A stretch of 54,502 bases of DNA from Vibrio jasicida CAIM 1864 = LMG 25398. GTDB taxonomy: Bacteria; Pseudomonadota; Gammaproteobacteria; Enterobacterales; Vibrionaceae. A program made the translations under genes and the position numbers. The stretch spans positions 1-54,502 of the forward strand of contig NZ_BAOG01000018.1 of assembly GCF_000400365.1 (NCBI RefSeq), read 5' to 3'. The notes beneath the pieces are model-generated. The model was not told where the DNA came from. It did not search any database and saw nothing but the letters and a program-made list of their open reading frames with translations. This document shows, piece after piece, positions 45,161 through 53,986 of the stretch (the stretch's first letter is position 1; every line of letters begins with the position of its first letter).

Positions 45161-45252
45161 TCAATCCTTATTTGACGATATTTAATATGGACCAGAAGCA
45201 CTTCGACTTCAGTTTGCTCGGTTCGTTTTTTGACTGAGCTTGAAGTCAGCAG

Positions 45253-46221
45253 TTACTTAAGCAGGCCTACTTCTTTGTAGTATTTCTCTGCTCCAGGGTG
45301 AAGAGGAATCGAAAGGCCCGCTTTTACCATATCTTCTTTCTTTAAGCTTGCAAATGCAGGGTGTAGACGTTTGAACATGTCGAAGTTTTCGAATACCGCT
45401 TTTGCAACGTTGTAAGCCACATCATTTGAAACATCAGAAGTTGTTACCATGGTTGCTGCAACGCCAAAGCTGTCTACGTTCTGGCCTGTACCACGGTACA
45501 TACCAGCAGGTACTGTGCTGGATGTGTAGTAAGAGTGGCCGATTACAATCTCATTGACCTCTGGTCCTGCTGCAGAAACGAGTTTGGCATCACAAGACGT
45601 TGTTACTGCTTTGATTAAGCCGTTCGGGTGACCAACCATGTAGATGAACGCGTCGATCTTGTTGTCACATAGGGCTTGTGAGCGCTCAGAGTCTTTTAGC
45701 TCAGATGCGAGCTTGAAGCTGTCGTTCGTCCAGCCCATCGCATTCATCACTACCCCCATTGTCGCACGGTCACCAGAGCCTGGGTTACCGACGTTGACAC
45801 GTTTCCCTTTAAGGTCTTGAAGGCTCTCGATGCCAGAGTCTGCACGTGCGATGATGTTAAAAGGTTCGGTATGAAGAGAGAACATGGTACGCAGTTTTTT
45901 GTATGGACCTTGCTTGGCAAATTTGCTCGTGCCGTTATAGCCATGGTACTGTCAATCTGATTGCACGATACCAAAATCTAGCTCGCCTGCACGGATAGTG
46001 TTTACGTTGTAAATTGAACCTTCAGTTGACTCTATTGAACAGCGAATGTTGTGATCTCTACGCCCTTTATTCACCAGTTTACAAATAGCCCCGCCAGCAG
46101 GGTAATAAACACCGGTAACAGAGCCCGTACCGATAGTAATAAACTCTTGAGAGTTGACAGTACCAGCGCTCATCACGGCAGTGGCGATAACGCCTGCCTT
46201 AAGAAGTGTGTTAAGTGCCAT
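45253..46221 (-). pseudogene. TAXI-family TRAP transporter binding protein, one nonsense codon
   Basis: From ATG 46221 there is a signal peptide ([20 protein letters not shown]), then [20 protein letters not shown], typical of TAXI solute-binding proteins. At 45952-45954 a TGA replaces the conserved Trp of VQSDWQYH. The frame then continues unbroken (GYNGTSKFAKQGPYKKLRT, DLKGKRVNVGNPGSGDRATM) to HPGAEKYYKEVGLLK. Apart from this one codon the protein is full length, about 322 aa. No TRAP membrane component is nearby. Confidence 0.85.
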
Positions 46222-46628
46222 GAATTTATCTTCCTTATCTTCATTATTATTCCGAAAGTAACCAAAAATAACTTTTGGAGTTTCCTATTGTTAATAAATA
46301 TAGCGAACAAGTTCCCACTCTGCGCTGATAGAGAAGAAGAACTCGAAAACAATGATTTTTAGAATCACAGTGACGCTCATCCAGTCTCTTGCTACGATGG
46401 TTGGGTCTCGTGCTTTCGTAAGACAAGGTGGCTCTGCTTGTCTCATTTTCATGCAGCGATAAGGACAGAAGGGCAGTGCCACCAATTTCGAAGAGAAAGT
46501 GTGAAATAAAACACACACATGCACTCATGTGCTTATATTCACGCTCAGATAACGTTACTCTGTGTCTACAGGCTGAAACTGTACTAAGTCAATCACTACG
46601 TGACTTAAATGACACATTGACGATCTTC
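46222..46628. other. Gap upstream of the TAXI gene
   Basis: About 400 bases hold the TAXI gene upstream region and no convincing gene. Overlapping frames on both strands look like chance. Confidence 0.4.
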
Positions 46629-46657
46629 GAGCTGCCGCTTGCGGCGGCTCTTTTTTT
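46629..46657 (+). terminator. Strong intrinsic terminator
   Basis: GAGCTGCCGC and GCGGCGGCTC pair over 10 bp with one G-T pair and a TT loop, followed by seven T (46651-46657). No intact gene lies directly upstream on this strand, so it may be a leftover of a lost gene. Confidence 0.8.
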
Positions 46658-46670
46658 GGGGATTGATTTA

Positions 46671-46865
46671 ATGGTTAACATTGAAAAAGTAAATGCCATG
46701 CTTTTAAAGTCAGGGTATGCGTCGGTAACGCCATGTGAGTGGTTGTTTATCGAGACCATGAATCAGGCGGACCTCAGCTTAGCCTTTATCGTTCAATGGG
46801 TTGTTAGTAAGCGTGATGAGGCTACTGACCATCACGCTGATTTATCTTGGTGCGACAAAGGTTGA
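46671..46865 (+). CDS. Small hypothetical protein (64 aa)
   Basis: From ATG 46671, with GGGGATTG upstream, the protein reads MVNIEKVNAMLLKSGYASVT, then PCEWLFIETMNQADLSLAFI and a charged end. It is small and soluble. It starts just after a terminator and is convergent with the 46832 gene, overlapping its end by about 30 bases. No family was recognised. Confidence 0.4.
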   Translation: MVNIEKVNAMLLKSGYASVTPCEWLFIETMNQADLSLAFIVQWVVSKRDEATDHHADLSWCDKG

Positions 46866-47104
46866 TTCAGTTGATGGCTAAGCTCGGTGAAAAACGTTTC
46901 ACGCTTACGTTCAATAAGCTGCTCAATATAAGCTTCTTTTGCTTTTTGACCTGCTCGTGATGCTTCTTGCATGGCGAACTCTACTTCTTCGGGAGTCAAG
47001 CGGTATACCTTATCATTGAGGTATTTCAGCGCTTCTCTTTTAATCAATCCTTGTTTGCCTAAAAGTTTTATCACCAGCGAATCGATAGGGTGCAGACGTC
47101 GCAT
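46832..47104 (-). CDS. Small helical protein (90 aa)
   Basis: GGAG at six bases supports ATG 47104. The product reads MRRLHPIDSLVIKLLGKQGL, then RLTPEEVEFAMQEASRAGQK and a charged helix (EAYIEQLIERKRETFFTELS). It is helical and charged, and may bind DNA or protein. No family was recognised. Confidence 0.5.
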   Translation of the reverse strand: MRRLHPIDSLVIKLLGKQGLIKREALKYLNDKVYRLTPEEVEFAMQEASRAGQKAKEAYIEQLIERKRETFFTELSHQLNQPLSHQDKSA

Positions 47105-47499
47105 TCTTAGCTCCATTAAGTGAGATGGAAAGTCTCATTTTTCAATAAAATAAGTATGAGATATGTTTTTTAATTGCGCTAGCGTAAAAGATATAAAGGC
47201 GACGTTTTTAGGGGGGGAAAGAAAGCGTACTCTTTAAAGCTCACAGACTGTATATCTCGTTTTGACAGCCACTGGAAGTGTTCGATATTCGCAATGACAG
47301 TAAATGTGCATATGACAAGAGAGAGGGCTTTTTGAGGAAGCGCTCAAGAGCATCAATATCTTCAGCAAAAAATAGGGCTGCGCAATATTCCAAATCATCT
47401 GGTGTCCATGGAAAATTGTGTTGATCTCAATATTACTTGGCGTTCTCGCTTTAGTCGCTGCCATCGCCAAATAACCCTCCACTTTTTTGGAGAAATGTA
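47105..47499. other. Gap with a degraded minus-strand remnant
   Basis: A start-less minus-strand frame (about 47240-47420) reads NFPWTPDDLEYCAALFFAED, then IDALERFLKKPSLLS, which looks like the end of a decayed gene. No family was recognised. A G7 run lies at about 47210. Confidence 0.3.
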
Positions 47500-47862
47500 G
47501 TGAATATATATGTCTATGACGATGAAGGCGTGCCGGCCATTTCTCGCGTCAGTGAATTTGCCAGCGTACAAGAAGCGGCACTGAACGTGATCGATTAAGT
47601 GGTGATGTGGACCGACGAAGACGACTCAGAGCTGTACTCACTTTCTCAATGTCACAAGTACCTGAATGAACTGGCTCAGCTTAAATTGGAGGCGAAAGCG
47701 CAGGTCATAAACGTTCTGCAGCTAGATTGGTTTGAAAGTGGGTTGGTTTTACGTTTTTTATCAAATAGTGACTTTCATGATATGCCAGTGAATCAGGCAC
47801 TATTTCTTTATGTTTCTCGGTCAACCACCTATGTTCTAATGAGCCGTAGGCAAAAGAACTGA
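47500..47862 (+). pseudogene. Small protein gene split by one in-frame TAA
   Basis: GTG 47500 has GGAG at seven bases and begins VNIYVYDDEGVPAISRVSEF, reaching AALNVID before a TAA at 47596-47598. The same frame continues VVMWTDEDDSELYSLSQCHK to SRRQKN at 47862. Joined, it would be about 120 aa. A CAA to TAA change would explain the break. The second part could also be translated alone from GTG 47599 or ATG 47605. Family unknown. Confidence 0.5.
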
Positions 47863-47869
47863 GAACACA

Positions 47870-48172
47870 ATGAAAAAAGACATTACAGCAGGCTCTTTGA
47901 GTTAACAGGCTGATGCATTATTGGTGGCAGTAAGAAGTGCCCCAAGGCACACACTGATATTATGGCGTAAGAATGTAGTATGGATGAACCAGCAAATCAA
48001 CATAATAAATCATGTACTCACCCGAACGTCGTTAACACGTCAAGAAAAAACAAAACTGGAAAAAACGTTATTCGAAATTCGTCTCATCGTTCGTGATTGC
48101 CGACGTCATCAGTGGAACACCGCTTTGGTTTACCTCACCGCCGCCACGTTGTTGTTGACCTTCCTTATCTGA
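47870..48172 (+). pseudogene. Small membrane protein gene split by one in-frame TAA
   Basis: ATG 47870 starts MKKDITAGSLS, then a TAA, then QADALLVAVRSAPRHTLILW in the same frame, running to a C-terminal membrane segment (ALVYLTAATLLLTFLI). Joined, the product would be about 100 aa: a basic helical part (TRQEKTKLEKTLFEIRLIVR) and one anchor at the end. It follows the previous gene by eight bases and shows the same kind of break. Family unknown. Confidence 0.45.
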
Positions 48173-48258
48173 CACGGAAAATCGTCCAAAAGGCAAGCAG
48201 ATGACAAAATGGGGGGCTATGGTTTAAGAGATGAACCAAAAACACAAAGAGGATCAGG

Positions 48259-48753
48259 ATGAACACTTTTCGTTTACTTTTACTGAGCATGGTCTTAATG
48301 GGCTGCCAAGATGAGAAACCACAAGAGGATTCTGTTGATGAAGTGTCCTTAGAAATAGAAGTCGATTCGACATTACAAGAAGCGCCGTTTGTGGCGGCAA
48401 TTGACGAGGCCGAACTGGTTTCAAGCGAGCCAGAACCTAGCCCTGTGGCTTGGAATGGAACATTCACCGGGACATTGCCTTGTGCCGATTGCCCCGGGAT
48501 TGATATAACGTTGGTCTTAAGTGACGACAATACTTACATACTAGAGCAATATTATCAGGAAAAAGGGGAAGCGCCGATCCGGACAAAAGGCATGTTGTCG
48601 TGGAATGACGCTGGCGATATCGTCACATTGGCCGATGAACTCGCCCCAAATCAGTATTTATTTAGTAGCATGATGCTAATAAAGCTCGACATGAACGGAG
48701 AGAAGATTACCAGTGATTTAGCTGAGTTTTATCAATTGCGTAAGAAAGAGTAA
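48259..48753 (+). CDS. NlpE-like outer-membrane lipoprotein
   Basis: AGGATCAGG precedes the ATG. The signal ends in the lipobox LMGC (Cys16), followed by Gln, which favours the outer membrane. After an acidic linker the NlpE N-terminal domain appears: WNGTFTGTLPCADCPGIDIT with the CxxC motif, then LVLSDDNTYILEQYYQEKGE. NlpE senses surface contact and copper or lipoprotein stress and triggers Cpx. At 164 aa it has only the first domain. Unlike its neighbours it is intact. Confidence 0.8.
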   Translation: MNTFRLLLLSMVLMGCQDEKPQEDSVDEVSLEIEVDSTLQEAPFVAAIDEAELVSSEPEPSPVAWNGTFTGTLPCADCPGIDITLVLSDDNTYILEQYYQEKGEAPIRTKGMLSWNDAGDIVTLADELAPNQYLFSSMMLIKLDMNGEKITSDLAEFYQLRKKE

Positions 48754-48801
48754 TCCTCGCTTGTTATCGACCTTAGTATCAAGTTTGAAGTGCGACACTT
48801 T

Positions 48802-48901
48802 TTACAGATGCGCATGAATATACTCCTGAGGTGTAAAGAACCCAAGTCTTTTCCTTGGGTGCGAGTTTAGCTTTCCAGCTATTTGGTTACAGAGCCTCTG
48901 T
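48802..48901 (-). pseudogene. IS30-like transposase C-terminal scrap
   Basis: The minus strand reads RLCNQIAGKLNSHPRKRLGF, then FTPQEYIHAHL and stop. The RPRK.LGF.TP pattern is the usual end of IS30-family transposases. Only about 30 residues remain. An IS5-like end (CGATTTACGCAACAAA) lies nearby at 48997. Confidence 0.55.
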
Positions 48902-48927
48902 GTCACATGTGACATAGAGGCTTTTTT
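48893..48927 (+). terminator. Long perfect-stem intrinsic terminator
   Basis: AGCCTCTGTGTCACA and TGTGACATAGAGGCT form a 15-bp stem with one mismatch and no spacer, followed by six T. It would stop transcription from the NlpE-like gene side. Confidence 0.8.
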
Positions 48928-49308
48928 AGGTAAGTACTGTCTATTCCTGAGCATGGCTCTCCTAAAGCGGTTGTGATAGCTAAATCATTGAAAAGGTTTC
49001 CATCGATTTACGCAACAAATCCCTCAAATCATTAAAAATAATTTCATCATTAAATTAAGGCGACATTGAGACTGTCAATTTTATTTATTAAATATTTTTA
49101 CACAATGGCGGAAGTATAATTCAATTTAAACCCAAGTTAATTGTTAAGATAAAAATATAAGCATTATAAATATCAAGTATATATGTGGATGTTAATGTCA
49201 ATAGGAGTGTCAACCATTATTATATGAACGACCATGATGTTAGGTTGATTGTCATAATCAAGTCATTAATACTCAAGTTTCAGCATTAGTAACAAGGAGT
49301 ATAATAAC
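48928..49308. other. IS5-like end and promoter region
   Basis: It holds an IS5-like terminal sequence at about 48997-49012, then AT-rich DNA (49020-49300) that must include the promoter of the 49309 gene. No operator is recognised. Confidence 0.4.
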
Positions 49309-50025
49309 ATGAAAAAACTAATTGCAATATCACTAGCTTTTTTAACAACATCTTCAATTGCAGCTGATTTCCCTAGTGGAGCTGAGTTTTATAAAAATAA
49401 AAATTATGAAGGTTACTCACACTTCTATGATGAAAGCGGTAGCGTTTATAGCTTGCCTAAAGAGTTGAATGATTACTTTCATTCTGTGAAAGTAGGCCAG
49501 CTATCCAAAGTGTTTGCTTGGAAGCACTATTCTGAGTCCCAACCTGGCGATAAGCATCAGGAATGGACAGAAGATAACCCTGATATTAGTAGCCTTGGAG
49601 GCTTGTCCAAGTTTAAGGTCACTCCTAAAGAAGTCGAAGGAGTTTTAATTCGCTTAGTTGATGGTATTGAGACGGGTAAAAAATACTGTATGAGTTCTAA
49701 AGTATACGGTGAAGGTGAGGGGGCAGACGTATACTCATGTACGAATAATGAAAGCTATCAACTTGTGGGGACCCTAAATCCAACTAATGGAGAAGAAAGT
49801 ATTGTTGCAAGTATTGCGACTCGAAATATGGAAAACTCAGATCCTAACTTTGGTCAATATATCAATAATGGTTCAGTTTACTTTAAGGTTGAAGATGGTG
49901 GAGATATTGAAGTTTCACATGAAAATGGTGAGTTTGATAATTTTCCAGAGAACTTGAATGTTATTGAAGTTAGAGAGAATACTTTTGATGTGATTCTTAT
50001 ATCTGAAGTGCCTGATTTTGACTAA
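49309..50025 (+). CDS. Secreted beta/gamma-crystallin-like protein
   Basis: AAGGAG precedes the ATG. A signal peptide (LIAISLAFLTTSSIA) leads to GAEFYKNKNYEGYSHFYDES and YFHSVKVGQLSKVFAWKHYS, the two-motif pattern of beta/gamma-crystallin domains, which often bind calcium. The C-terminal half (LIRLVDGIETGKKYCMSSKV, YSCTNNESYQLVG) looks like a second beta domain with a disulfide. The protein is acidic, 238 aa, and exported. A dedicated terminator follows. Function unknown; inhibitors, adhesins and matrix proteins share this fold. Confidence 0.65.
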   Translation: MKKLIAISLAFLTTSSIAADFPSGAEFYKNKNYEGYSHFYDESGSVYSLPKELNDYFHSVKVGQLSKVFAWKHYSESQPGDKHQEWTEDNPDISSLGGLSKFKVTPKEVEGVLIRLVDGIETGKKYCMSSKVYGEGEGADVYSCTNNESYQLVGTLNPTNGEESIVASIATRNMENSDPNFGQYINNGSVYFKVEDGGDIEVSHENGEFDNFPENLNVIEVRENTFDVILISEVPDFD

Positions 50026-50035
50026 ATAAATATAT

Positions 50036-50063
50036 AAATGGGAGGTGATGCTCCTCCCATTTT
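50036..50063 (+). terminator. Intrinsic terminator of the 49309 gene
   Basis: AAATGGGAGG and CCTCCCATTT form a 10-bp stem with a 7-base loop and a short T tail, 11 bases after the stop. Confidence 0.85.
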
Positions 50064-50292
50064 GACTGGTTTGATTTTAAGATAGTGTGAATGATTTGAT
50101 AATACAAGGCACAGGTTTGGGGTGCATTGTTGATAACTAATAAAATAAAAATCAGTAAGTGAACACTAATTGATGGATAGAGATGATACCGTACGAGGAG
50201 GAAATTGCGTTTTTCAGAACGGTTCATAAATAACCGTACATAAAAAGATTTTTCTTGATCTTTGACTAGTTTTACCTGTACAAATTCAGACC
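50064..50292. other. Gap before the IS481 relic
   Basis: AT-rich sequence without a recognisable gene or site. Confidence 0.4.
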
Positions 50293-51426
50293 TGATCTGA
50301 CAGTTACTCACTTTCCGACTCGGTGCCTGTCAGATTATATCTGGGCTAGATTCTTTTCAGCCCAGATTGATTTCTCATCCTCTAATGTCTCTATTGGCGT
50401 TCGGCCGCAGCACATTTTTCCTTGATGAGTACGATGATTGTTGTAGTAGTCCATCCATTCGTCCAGATCTTTCTGTAACTCTTGCATTGAACCATAAAGT
50501 TTCTTTCTGAATGTCACTTGGTAGAACTCATTTAATATGGTCTTGTGGAAGCGTTCGCAGATACCATTTGTCTGTGGCGACATCGCTTTAGTTTTCGTGT
50601 GGTCGATATCATTGATGGCAAGATAGAGTTGGTAATCGAGCTGTTCAACACGGCCACAGTATTAAGTACCACGGTCAGTCAGGATTCACAGCATTGGCAT
50701 CTCATGAGCCTCGAAGAACGGTAGAACCTTGTCATTCAACATGTCCGCTGTGGTGATTGGCGTTTTTGTCGTATAAAGCTTAGCGAATGCGATTTTGCTG
50801 TAGGTATCAATGAACGTCTGCTGATAGATGCGTCCAACACCTTTAAGGTTACCAACATAAAACGTGCCTTGAGAGCCTGGGTGCGCGGTTTCTATCTCGC
50901 CACAAGCCTCGTCATCATATTTCTTGCGCTCAAGGGCTGCAACTTGCTCGTCCGTTAGAATGATACCGTTTTCAGCGACCTGTCTTTCTAAGGCAATAAG
51001 GCGTTTTCTGAGGCTTTCTAAGTCATTACGAAGCCAGATTGAACGAACGCCACTAGGAGAGATAAACACACCAAGTTTACGCAGTTCATTGCTTGTTCTG
51101 ACTTGATCATGGGCAGGGAAGTCTATGGCGTACTTGAGAACTGCTTGTTCAGTTTCACTATCGACACAATTCTTCAGATTTGGTGTTCTACGGCTTTGAT
51201 TAATCAGAGCATCGATACCACCAGTTTCAACTAACTCTTGATAACGATAGAAAGTGTCTCTTGATACCCCCATGACTTTGCAGACTTTTGATACATTGCC
51301 GAGTTCTTCTGCAAGATTGAGTAGGCCAGCTTTGTGTTTGATTATTGGGTTGCTAGTATGAAGCATGAGAGTTACCTCTTATCAAAGTGGGTAACTCTCT
51401 TCTTTTCAAATTGAAGTGTCAGATCT
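50293..51426 (-). mobile_element. IS481-family insertion sequence (degenerate)
   Basis: The ends are matching inverted repeats: TGATCTGACA at 50293 and TGTCAGATCT at 51417. The size of about 1.13 kb suits an IS481 element with one transposase gene. Target-site duplications are not obvious. Confidence 0.7.
50335..51366 (-). pseudogene. IS481-family transposase with two stop codons
   Basis: The gene starts MLHTSNPIIKHKAGLLNLAE with a helix-turn-helix (CKVMGVSRDTFYRYQELVE) and reaches FEAHEMPML. Then TGA replaces the expected Arg, ILTDRGT follows, and a TAA replaces the residue before YCGRVEQ. The frame goes on to SPQTNGICERFHKTILNEFY with the catalytic Glu and ends SIWAEKNLAQI. All DDE residues are present; only the two stops disable it. 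Confidence 0.85.
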
Positions 51427-51497
51427 AACAAATGAAGTGAGCTTAGCAGAGGTTTATTGGAATGAATCAAAGCAAGAACCTCCAATGTGAACTGTTC

Positions 51498-52085
51498 TTA
51501 ATCTTTAACTGGGTGCACGAGTATGTGTGCTTGTTTTATTTCTGCATTCCACTCTTTTATTTCGGACACAAATAAGCCGTGAGCATTGATTACGTCGACA
51601 ATCTCAGGCCCTCGTTCTGATTGAATTAACATTGATAGAGGGGTGACCTGTTTATGTTCCTGATCAAAACCATGTTCGATTTGTTCTTCAAGCATATAAA
51701 GAATACCGGGCTCAGCTTCGTTTCCTTCTTCGTATAGCTTTGATTCGATCCCTTCTGCATCATAAAGGTGAACTAAGAGGTTATAGAGCTTTTCAGCTCC
51801 TACGAGCTTGGTACGGTTCGCTTGAGAGTTCAGTTTATGTAATCGTATTTCTAAGTTTCCTCCTCTCTTTCTCGCTATATTTAGCATCAGTTTAATGTCT
51901 TTTTTGATGTTCGATAAGGACTTATCAGCAAGCTTTGGTTTGAGGTATTTGATAAGTATTTCATTGCGTAATGGAGTTGGGACAAAGCGTTGTGACGTTG
52001 ACACCTTGCACAGCAAATGAAGTAGAGCGTGAGTAATGACGTTATGTAGGTTGTGGTAGTAATCAAAATCTTTCTTTATCTGCAT
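51498..52085 (-). CDS. DUF2913-like protein (195 aa)
   Basis: The protein begins with a helical region (YYHNLHNVITHALLHLLCKV) followed by RFVPTPLRNEILIKYLKPKL and MLNIARKRGGNLEIRLHKLN. This arrangement matches what I know of the Vibrio DUF2913 family. Later parts are LVGAEKLYNLLVHLYDAEGI and TPLSMLIQSERGPEIVDVIN. No function is known for the family. It is intact, soluble and transcribed away from the four-gene operon at 52210. Confidence 0.6.
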   Translation of the reverse strand: MQIKKDFDYYHNLHNVITHALLHLLCKVSTSQRFVPTPLRNEILIKYLKPKLADKSLSNIKKDIKLMLNIARKRGGNLEIRLHKLNSQANRTKLVGAEKLYNLLVHLYDAEGIESKLYEEGNEAEPGILYMLEEQIEHGFDQEHKQVTPLSMLIQSERGPEIVDVINAHGLFVSEIKEWNAEIKQAHILVHPVKD

Positions 52086-52209
52086 TGTGAAATTTGTATA
52101 TGTGACTAACTGCCTTTATATGGGGGCTTTCGGTGTTTTTTCAATCATTGTTTTGTGCATCTGATGTTATACTCGTCGAGCCTACGCCAAATAAATGCGA
52201 GAGTACGAC

Positions 52210-52623
52210 ATGGAAGTTAAGTCTGATAGCCATTCACCAATCGAAATTGCGCTAAATTCTACAGCTTTGAAAATAGTCATCATTGGGAAGACAATAATTT
52301 CTTTAACTCTTGTTATCGCTGCAATTTTGGCTATTTATTTTGGCGGACACTTACTTTTGTCGGTAGCTTCTACATCTAATGAAATGTTAGTTGAATTTGG
52401 TCAATTCAAAATTACTTCTTCTGGCCTAGGAGTATCTATCATGGCATCAAGCCTATTCTTTGCCTTTTGCGCATACCTTTGTCGGCCTAAGCTAGTCGTA
52501 GCTCCGGTGACCAAAAAAAAATACTCTAGAGTGATTCGTAACGCATGGCATTTTTACTATGCGTTGATTTTAGTGTTTAAGGTGGTATGCGGAGGTCGTT
52601 TCGATAGAAAAGCTCTTGGTTGA
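52210..52623 (+). CDS. Two-pass membrane protein of an unknown operon
   Basis: ATG 52210 follows GCGAGAG (an upstream ATG at 52195 is possible). The 137-aa product has membrane segments IIGKTIISLTLVIAAILAIY and ISSLFFAFCAYLC-like sequence near residues 80-97, and a basic C-terminal tail (KKKYSRVIRNAWHFYYALIL) that may form a third. It is the first of four same-strand genes and overlaps the next by 8 bases. No family was recognised. It could anchor the soluble partners to the membrane. Confidence 0.55.
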   Translation: MEVKSDSHSPIEIALNSTALKIVIIGKTIISLTLVIAAILAIYFGGHLLLSVASTSNEMLVEFGQFKITSSGLGVSIMASSLFFAFCAYLCRPKLVVAPVTKKKYSRVIRNAWHFYYALILVFKVVCGGRFDRKALG

Positions 52624-53149
52624 GTCTCAAGTTCTATTGAACCCTTATGCTATCGAATCGGATGCAACCTATAAGCTTGAACACTATCTATTGAACAATG
52701 AGCAAAAAGTAAGCTGCTTACTTGATAGAAACATTGTTTCTTATCTTATTGATTTAGTTAAAGGCATTGAGTTAGAACTAGGTTTTGAACGTAGTCGTTG
52801 TCATCGTATAACCGCTGGATTACAAGCTTTTTTTATTACGGCAGATATTACGTCTGAACCGGGGCTTTCATATCACGAATATATTGAAAACTCTTCAATA
52901 GAGCAGGCAGACAAGGAACTAAGCCTTTTCCGTTCAGCAGACAACTTAGATAGAAATATTTACTTAGATATTGCGCTGAGTCGTACCCATTCTGTCCCTT
53001 TTGAGTCAGTGACATCCTTTAGTTCTGGGGAGCTATTGGGGTTGGAACCAGAGCAACGTTTGAGAGCTTTTGAATTCAGTATTGTTGTCATCAAAAAGGG
53101 ACTAAGCATTCGCTCTAGGTGTGATAATGACTATGAAACAATTGCTTGA
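52616..53149 (+). CDS. Unknown operon protein 2 (177 aa)
   Basis: The frame starts at TTG 52616, inside the previous gene; no ATG or GTG is available, because a stop lies upstream. A GGAGG sits 20 bases before TTG and eight bases before an ATA. The soluble product has LDRNIVSYLIDLVKGIELEL, CHRITAGLQAFFITADI and YLDIALSRTHSVPFE, mostly helical. It looks nuclease- or PIN-like only in the loosest way (LLDRNIVSYL); I make no functional claim. It overlaps the next gene by nearly 30 bases. Confidence 0.55.
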   Translation: MVESQVLLNPYAIESDATYKLEHYLLNNEQKVSCLLDRNIVSYLIDLVKGIELELGFERSRCHRITAGLQAFFITADITSEPGLSYHEYIENSSIEQADKELSLFRSADNLDRNIYLDIALSRTHSVPFESVTSFSSGELLGLEPEQRLRAFEFSIVVIKKGLSIRSRCDNDYETIA

Positions 53150-53624
53150 ATGGATGTTTGAAGATTATGTTGTATGTACACCCGCACTTTATTTTATGGC
53201 CATTTACTTTAGCGGTCAGCGAGTTCCTAAAATGCTGAAATCATCTTCTATAAGAAGCGTCAGAAATGCGGCTTGGGATTTAGCTTTGCTACAACACTGG
53301 ATGTCTTTATTTAGTAAAGACCAAGAGCAAGTATGGCTATTGGCAAGTATGGACAAAGCCATAATAAAAACAGCAAATCTTATGCTTATGAGGTCCAGTG
53401 AAAGTAATGATGACTATCTAAAGCGCCTTGAGCAGACATTCTCTTCTATGTGGGGGAAGAAGTTTGGATATGGGCGTGGGTTATTTCAAAGGTTGTGTTT
53501 TTGGCTAGATAACGTAGATAGTCATCAAAGAAAGGCCAACAACCCTAAAAATAGGACTTCAGAGTATATGTTAGCGATCAGAGCTTCGGTACATGAAGAG
53601 TATGTAAGTTCTCAAGTTGTTTAA
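53121..53624 (+). CDS. Unknown operon protein 3 (about 165 aa)
   Basis: The start is ATG 53121, 53127 or 53133, within the end of gene 2, so translation is coupled. The protein is helical and basic, with FEDYVVCTPALYFMAIYFSG, AAWDLALLQHWMSLFSKDQE and RRLC-type tail sequences (YGRGLFQRLCFWLDNVDSHQ). No signal, membrane segment or known motif. Gene 4 follows after 27 bases. The tight overlap of genes 2 and 3 suggests fixed stoichiometry or one complex. Confidence 0.55.
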   Translation: MIMTMKQLLEWMFEDYVVCTPALYFMAIYFSGQRVPKMLKSSSIRSVRNAAWDLALLQHWMSLFSKDQEQVWLLASMDKAIIKTANLMLMRSSESNDDYLKRLEQTFSSMWGKKFGYGRGLFQRLCFWLDNVDSHQRKANNPKNRTSEYMLAIRASVHEEYVSSQVV

Positions 53625-53651
53625 TGTTGATGAGTTAAGGAGGAGGTACAG

Positions 53652-53906
53652 GTGGATTCTAAAGATTTGGAAGAGCTGAGGAGAGTAAAAGGAATCTTTT
53701 CGACGGCTTTAGATGTCGACAAGTACATCTCTGAGGGGATTATCAGCCGATATAGGAACACTAAGACCAAATTCGTTCTCCATTGCTCTAAAGAAGAACT
53801 ACCAGAAGCGATTTCAAGAAGAGTCAATAAGCTGGAGTTTATACCGAACAAAGATGGTTCCAGTACCTTAATTCTTGGATTGAATTTGAAAGTCAGTAAG
53901 TGCTGA
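53652..53906 (+). CDS. Unknown operon protein 4 (84 aa)
   Basis: GTG 53652 is preceded by a strong AAGGAGGAGG ribosome site. The product is small, soluble and charged: LEELRRVKGIFSTALDVDKY, CSKEELPEAISRRVNKLEF and NKDGSSTLILGLNLKV. No family was recognised. The strong ribosome site, unlike the coupled starts before it, suggests higher expression, as expected for an inhibitor or small accessory subunit, but that is only inference. Confidence 0.5.
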   Translation: MDSKDLEELRRVKGIFSTALDVDKYISEGIISRYRNTKTKFVLHCSKEELPEAISRRVNKLEFIPNKDGSSTLILGLNLKVSKC

Positions 53907-53986
53907 TTTTTATCACCGTGCAATGTTCGATTATTCTTCAATCGCTAAGGTTTTTCACTGTTTCCCAGTCTACAAATATGCGTCCC

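Noticed and set aside
44752..48172. Stop codon reassignment (TAA/TAG read as Gln)
   Set aside because: The intact genes around, including NlpE-like and all operons, end with ordinary TAA, TAG and TGA. The decayed IS elements show the same stops, so nonsense mutation is the simpler explanation.
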